The notes beneath the pieces are model-generated. The model saw nothing but the letters and a program-made list of their open reading frames with translations, was not told the DNA's origin and made no database searches. Positions 1-7,000 of a DNA stretch of 8,668 nt are shown one piece after another. Position 1 is the first letter of the stretch; every line of letters starts with the position of its first letter. Origin of the DNA: an uncultured Oscillospiraceae bacterium (GTDB taxonomy: Bacteria > Bacillota > Clostridia > Oscillospirales > Oscillospiraceae); the NCBI GenBank assembly GCA_910579725.1, contig CAJTUD010000090.1:1-8668 (forward strand), in the 5' to 3' direction. A program made the position numbers and the translations under genes.

Positions 1-1041
1 GCCGTCTGAATGTCAGCGGCCTCTTTCCAGATGTTAATAAGCTCCGGGAGATTGTAGAATTTGGCGAACCGGGTCTTGGTACGAAAGCCTGTGCCCTCCG
101 GCTTCAGCTCCATAGCCGTGACCTTCTCGCCAAAATCCGCCGCCCAGTTGTCAAAATGACGGTGGCCGTTCTCCACCAGCGTGTCGAACTGGAGGTAGCG
201 CATCATGGTGTATAACTCGACCATACTGTTGGAGATCGGCGTGCCGGTGGCGAAAGTAATACCGCGCCCGCCGGTGATTTCGTCCATGTAGCGGCATTTG
301 CCGTACATATCGCTGGACTTCTGCGCGTCCGTTTGAGCAATGCCCGCCACACGGCTCATTTTTGTGTGGAGGAACAAATTTTTGAACGAATGTGCTTCAT
401 CCACAAACAGACGGTCTACGCCCAGTTCCTCAAACGTCACCACATTGTCCTTTTTCTCCTTCGCCGCCAGCTTTTCCAGTTTAGCCTCCAGATTTTTCTT
501 GGTTTTTTCCATCTGCTTGACGGTAAAGTGGTCGCCATCTTCCTCTTTCGCGCTCTCAATCGCGGTTATAATTTCGTCAATCTGGTCCCGGATGACGGCG
601 CTCTGCCGTTCGGGAGAGAGAGGAATCTTCTCAAACTGGCTGTGGCCGATGATAACAGCGTCATAGTCTCCGGTGGCGATCCGGGCGCAGAACTTCTTGC
701 GGCGGTGGGGTTCAAAGTCCTTCTTGGTGGCCACCAGCACCTTCGCGCCGGGATACAGGCGCAAAAAATCGCCGCCCCACTGTTCCGTCAGGTGGTTAGG
801 GACGACGAATAGCGATTTCTGGCACAGGCCCAGGCGTTTGCTCTCCATGGCGGCGGCAACCATTTCAAAGGTCTTGCCCGCGCCGACACAGTGGGCCAGC
901 AGCGTATTCTTGCCATAGAGGATATGGGCCACGGCGTTTTGCTGGTGGGGCCGCAGGGAGATTTCCGGGTTCATGCCCGCAAAGCGGATATGGGAACCGT
1001 CATACTCGCGGGGCCGGATGGCGTTGAATATGGAATTGTAC
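1..1041 (-). other. SNF2/DEAH helicase N-terminal lobe, cut by the window edge
   Basis: Residues about 2543-2888. Landmarks are RPHQQNAVAHIL (Q-motif-like, from 2572), Walker A GAGKT (2595-2599, with the catalytic Lys at 2598), a strand SLFVVPNHLTEQW (motif Ia), a coiled-coil-like insertion rich in Lys and Glu (about 480-560), Walker B DEAH (2756-2759) and motif III TGTPISNS (from 2807). The second RecA-like lobe (motifs IV-VI) lies beyond the left edge. It is predicted to translocate on DNA using ATP, probably feeding DNA to the fused methylase. Confidence 0.9.
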
Positions 1042-4000
1042 TTCCTGCACAGAGCCTCCCGGCGCTCCGGGTCTTTGAAAATCCACTCCTTGAACGCCTC
1101 GCAGATCGCCTCCTGCTTCTGCTGGGCAAACGTGGTTTCTTCCTCGTTGAGAACGCGGGTTTCCTCGCCGCCTATCCATTTTTTATCGAATACCCGCACG
1201 TCCCGCTGGTTCAGCGCGGCCTCAAAAAGCTCATAGGCGTTGACGCGCTTGGTGCCGTAGGTAGTGTGGACACGGACGTTATCCCGGCTGTCCTCGTTCT
1301 TTCCTTGGACCCGCCACTCGCCGGAGGAATCGGAATAACGGAGCTGAATCTTCTTCTCCCGCAGACGTTCCGATGTTCCCAGCAGCTCAAACATAAACTG
1401 CTGGTAAATCTCCGGGTCAATCCAGGACGCGCCCACCCGGACGCTGATCTCCGTGGCGGTCAGGTCCTTGGGCTGTACCTGTTCCAGCTTCTCCACATTG
1501 ATAGCAAACTGCGGGTTATCTTCTGCGGCGGCGCGGGCCTGGGCCAGCTTTACCCGGACGTTGCCGGAAAGGTATTCGTCCGCCGCCTGCCAGCCCTTCG
1601 ACCAGTTTTCGCCGCCCCCGGCAAAATCAAAGGGGCCGGTGGCGGGGTCCTTGAAGATAATGCCCTTCAAATCCTCCACGATCTGCGGAATTTTCTCAGG
1701 TCCGCCCATCAGACCGGCCATATACTCCAGGTCCACGCGGGCCTTCTCGCCAATGGATACCGCCAGGGCCTCCACCGCCGTGTCCACGCTGGTGACGGCC
1801 TGCCGGTTCTGGATGGTGCGCTTGGAGAACATATCCGCCTTGCGCTCCAAATTTCCTTCATCGTCCACCACTTCCAGAGAACACAGCAGGGGGTAGGAGG
1901 AATCCTGTTCAAAGGCCCTCTTGTTGCCCAGGCTGTTCAACAGGCCGTGTTTCTTCGTGAAAGCGTCATAAAGCCGGTTGAGCTTGGCCTGCTCCGCCTT
2001 GATTACATCGTCCCCGGCGTTTTCCAACTGCAAGTCAATGAGCTTTCGGGCGCAGTCCCGAATGGCGATCATGCCCATGGCCCGCTCCGTGGGGGTCTTG
2101 CCCAGGTCCACGGGCTTCATGCGGGAATTTTCGCGGAAATACAGCTTTCCATCCGAGAGGGCGTAGCTGAAATTCCGCACAGAGGGATCGGCGGGAATGG
2201 ATTCCAGCTCCCCCTCCTGCTCCGGTTCAATCTCCAGCAGCTCCCGGTCAGGCGGGGCAAGGTTCTGAATGGCCCCGGCAAGCTGCCGGGAGAGGTCCGC
2301 CCCGGCAATGGGCGCGACGGTGTAGTCTTGCCTGCCGTACTGCGTACTCTCAGACGTGGGCTGTCCCAGCACCATATCCGGGTGTTCCAGAAAATAGCTG
2401 TTGATCTTGAAGCCATCTTCATTTTCTCCCACCTGCACCCATCCTGGCTGCTCAATGGCGGGGCGGTCCCGCTTTTGCAGGAAAATAATGTCGGACACCA
2501 CTTCGGTCCCGGCATTGGCCTTGAAAGCGTTGTTGGGAAGCCGGATTGCCCCCAGCAGGTCGGCCCGCTCCGCCAGATACTTCCGCACAGTGGAGTCCTT
2601 GGAATCCATGGTGTAGCGGCTGGTGACAAAGGCCACAACGCCGCCCGGACGTACCTGGTCCAGCGCCTTGGCAAAGAAATAGTTGTGGATGTTGAAGCCC
2701 AGCTTGTTATAGGCGGGGTCGTTGACGTGGTACTGACCAAAGGGCACGTTGCCCATGGCCAGATCATAGAAGTCCTTCCGGTCCGTTGTTTCAAAACCGG
2801 CGAGGGTAATGTCCGCTTTCTGGTAGAGCTGCTTGGCAATGCGCCCGGTGAGATCGTCCAGTTCTACGCCGTAGAGCTTCGCCGCCCCCAGCTTTTCCGG
2901 CAGGAGGCCGAAGAAGTTGCCAATGCCCATAGACGGTTCCAGCAAGGTCCCCGGCTGGAAATTCATATTTTCCACCGCCTGATACATGGCCTTGATAACG
3001 GTAGGGCTGGTGTAGTGGGCGTTGAGGACCGTACTGCGGGCGGAATTGTATTCGTCCTGGGTCAGCAGCTCCTTCAGCTCGGCATACTCCTTGACCCACT
3101 TGGGATCATTTTCATCAAACGCCCCGGCAATGCCGCCCCAGCCCACATAGCGGGATAGGGTTTCCTGTTCCTCCGGCGTGGCAAGGCGGCTCTCCGCCTC
3201 GATCTGCTTCAAGGTACGGATAGCCGCCACATTGTACTGATATTTCGTTTTTTCGCCGCCCACGCCCAGGTTATCATCGGTGATCTGGAAATTATGACGT
3301 TCCCGGCGCGGCTGGCGGGAAGCTGGCGGAGGGGGCGGAACCACCTGCCCGCCATCAATCTCCACCTGTTCCGGCTCCGGTTCGGGGGAAGGCGGGGGAG
3401 GTGCGGAATCATCCGTGCCCAAAACAGCGGCACGGGCTTTGGCAACAAGGTCCCGCACCGCCTGGATGGACCGTTGGAGATAAGAATAGGCCGTATCCAG
3501 AATTTTCAGGCGGACAACATCATGCTCCGCATCTACGCTGTGGATTTTGACGCGCTGTCCGTTCACCGTCAGCTCCATGCCCACGGGGATTTCATCAGCG
3601 GCCTCCAGCCGTTGACGGTGTGCCGCCACCTCCGCAATGGTGTATTCCTCGCTGCGCTGGGCTTCTTCTATAAATTCACGGACAAAGGGAATCGGTTCTG
3701 AGCGGAAAATGGGAAACCAGCCCTTCATATCCAAGTCTTGCAGGCTGACGGTCCCCGCCTGGAAGTCCACGCTGTCGATCTTCATGCGCCGCCCGTCCAT
3801 GGTCAGTTCCATGCCCAGGGGGATGAACTCCGCCGCGCTCCGCTCCTTGATGATCTCATAGGGCGCGTCCGGGCCGCGTTCAGGGTCAGGCCGTGCCATG
3901 ACCACGCTATGCCCATGCTCCAGCAGGTCCGTCAATGCGGACTGCCAGCCCAGGGAGGTCCCGGTAACAAAGGTGCTGCCCAGGCCGGGAATATCCCGCG

Positions 4001-7000
4001 TCAGCAGGTCCTTCCCCATAGCGGGGGCCGCTGCTTCAGCGTCCTTCCCGTAAAACAGCATATACTTCCCCACCTGAACGCCGACGAGCTTATCCGGGTA
4101 CTGTGCTTTCAGGTCCAGATATTCGTCAATATTGGGGGTAAGATCAGGTTCGGACTGAACAGTGGCAGGGGTTTCCGGCTGCTCCGGCGCACCTACCCCG
4201 GTTGGTTCCGGCACTGTCTCCGGCGCGGGGGGTATCTCTGCACCGGCCTCCGCTTGTTCCGGCTCCGAACGGTCCGCAGCGGGGACAGCCCGCGCCCAAT
4301 CCGGTGCGTCCGGGCTGTCGGCATACCGTTCCGGCGCAAGGCGCGGGTCCGTAATCACGTCCTGATAACGGCGCTCCATGAGGTCCTCTACCAGCCACTC
4401 CCGGAACATCGGGAGAGAATGGAACGCGGCAAGAATGTCGGGATAAGCCCTCGCCGCCTCCATGAGATCGGGCATTTCAGCATTCAGCGTGTCCGCCGCT
4501 TCATTGTAATCCAGATCACGGTCCCGCAGATATTGGGAAAGGCTGCTGTTCCCGATTGCCCGGTCCAGTATTTTCAATGCCGTTTCATAGAGCGTAACCG
4601 GAGTGACCACCCACTCTGCGGAAGTCTCCGGGGGAACCGCCCGCCCGGTGACGCGGTGGATATTCGCCAGATAATTCTCCGCGCTGCCCCGCTCTACGAA
4701 TTGGAGCGTTTGGGTTCCTTCCGCATAGAAGCGTTCCAGTGCATTGTCATAAATACCAAAGGGGCCGTTTCCCCAAAGGCGGACAATTTCAAACCGTTCC
4801 GGGGAATCCATAGAGACGGGCGTTTTTGCGGCCTGCTCCGGCTGGGAGATTGTGGAATAGGTTTCGCTGATAATCTCCTGATGGAGCCGGTTACGGAAAG
4901 CGGCATTATCATAATACTGCTTCAACAGCGGTGTCTCATTGATCGCCAGCACCGCCCGCTTGATTGCCTCGTTACCCTCCAAACGGGCAAGGTCCTGGTC
5001 GGAATTGGCGCAGGCGTTTTGATACGCCGTATCCGCCAGAACCATATTTTTGACTATGGGCGTGTAATGCTCATATATCTGCCTGACAGTAGGATTATCG
5101 CCTAAACTGTCATTTTCCACCGCCCTGCCGTCCTGGTCAAAGGTCAGGCGCACGTCCTCGCCGTCCCGGACCATGACGGCCTCCCGCTTGTGGTAGCCCT
5201 GCTCACTGATATTCTTCAGCCATTGTTGGGCAAAGGTGTTCAAATCCCGGTGCAGCTTGGGAATCCACTTACCGGGTTCCGGGTAGACCTCCTGATAAAT
5301 CTGAATAGAGCCGTCCTGCCGGAAGGTCAGCGGTTCCATGGTTCCCTTCTCCCGGTCCACCCGGAAGGTCATTTCCGGGTCGCGCATGAGATCGCCATTC
5401 TGCGTATAGGTATGGCTGACGGCGATCACGTCCGTGTCAATCCATTCCAGGTGGAGGGGCATCATGGCTTCGCCCGCTTCCATGCTCAAATAGCGGTATT
5501 CGCCGCTGGCGATTTCCGGGAACAGCTTCACAAAATTGCGGTAATTCAGCTCCACCTTGGTCCGTCCGGGCTTTTGGGGCTTGGTAGTGGCGTAACTTGC
5601 CGCCACCGCCTTTTCCAGTTCCGCCCTCAATTTGGCGATCAGATTTTCAACCGCGTCCCGGTCCGCCGCTGGGAAGCTGAATGTAACTTCGCCGTTCTCA
5701 TGGTTAAACTGCGCGGCACTGATTTCATTGGTCTGCATGAGCCTTGCCAGAAGCGGCGCTTCCTCCGCAGTTACCGTGGCCTGATAGTTGCGCTCGGTGA
5801 CAGTGGTTTGCCATCCCTGTTCGCCACTGTCCTGAATGGCCTGTTCCTGCCAGGAAAGCAAGGTGCTGGGCTGGCGCTCCCCGGTCTGCGCCTCAACGGG
5901 CGCAAGGGTCACAGAATGAAATTCCCGCAGCTTTTCAACGTACTGCTCTACCGCGTGGACGGGAACGCCGCACATCTCCACACGCCCAACGCCAGCTATG
6001 GGCCGGGTAGTCAGGCTGAGGTCCAGCAGGGCGGAGGCGGTTTTGGCATCCTCACCGAATATCTCAAAGAAATCGCCCACTTGAAACAGCACGATATTGT
6101 GGGGATTTGCCTCTTTGATCTCCTTGTAGCCGTCCCACCACGGAGAGCGGGAGGTTTCCTCATGCTCTGCCGCCTGGGGAGGGGCAGAGGGTTCCGGTTC
6201 CAGCGGAGCGGACGCTACCGGGGAGAACAGGCTGAATTGGCCGCTCTGGTCCTCCTGGGCCGGGGTGCGCCGCTTGTTCGCCAGGGCACGGGCCGCAGCC
6301 GCCAGCCGGTCGCCAGAAGCGGGCGGGGCCTCGGAAGGTGTGCGTTGGGGCGTGGGGGCCGCGCGCTTGGCCTCTTTTGCCGCCTGTTTCTTCTGACGCT
6401 CCGTTTGCAAAACAACTTCCGGCAGAGGTTCATACAGAGAATATTCACCCCGCGTAAATGTCTCCATATCCCGCAGGACGGGGATCATCCGCCGGTACTC
6501 CGGGCTGTCCGGGGAAACAGCAGCCATAATGGTGAACATTTCGCCGTACAGTTTAGAGTGTTTCTTGGAATCATCAGCTTCCAGAATGGCCCGGATTTTC
6601 TTCACGGCGGCGTCCATATCGCTGCTGGGGGGATTGGTCCGGTTGGGGTCCATGCTGTAAAAATGATAAATCCTCCGGGCAAGCGTCACTTTCTCATAGG
6701 CCGGAAGATATGCTTTTTCCTGATCGTTGAGGTACTGCCCGCTGTCAATCAAGGCTCGGACACGCTTCTGCACCTGGTTCCAGTTCAGCGTGACCGTATC
6801 ATAGCCCGTATAGCCGGATTCCTCATCCGAACGGGTGAAACGGATTCCCTTGGTGCCATGGTTCTCGTCATAGCCGGTGTAGCAGCGTCCACCTTCGCCA
6901 TAGCTCTTTTTCAGAAAATCAGCGCACTCTTTGGCGTTGTGACCCTGGACAAAATAGGAGTATATTTGCAGCTTGCTCTCGGCAATGCTGGGGCCTCCGG

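Noticed and set aside
2117..2839. Minus-strand 240-codon frame overlapping the methylase
   Set aside because: Out of frame with the giant gene; Ser/Arg/Trp/Thr/Pro-rich and unlike any protein family, whereas the giant frame there has clear methylase motifs. Unlike tnpV, it shows no conserved domain.
891..3158. Plus-strand open frame of 755 codons
   Set aside because: It lies exactly antisense to the methylase, connector and helicase start. Its translation is rich in Leu, Gly, His, Arg and Val with no recognisable motif. GC-rich codons on the minus strand keep this frame open.
3738..5105. Plus-strand open frame of 455 codons
   Set aside because: Antisense to the second MutS-like module and upstream segments; Arg/Leu/His-rich with no motif.
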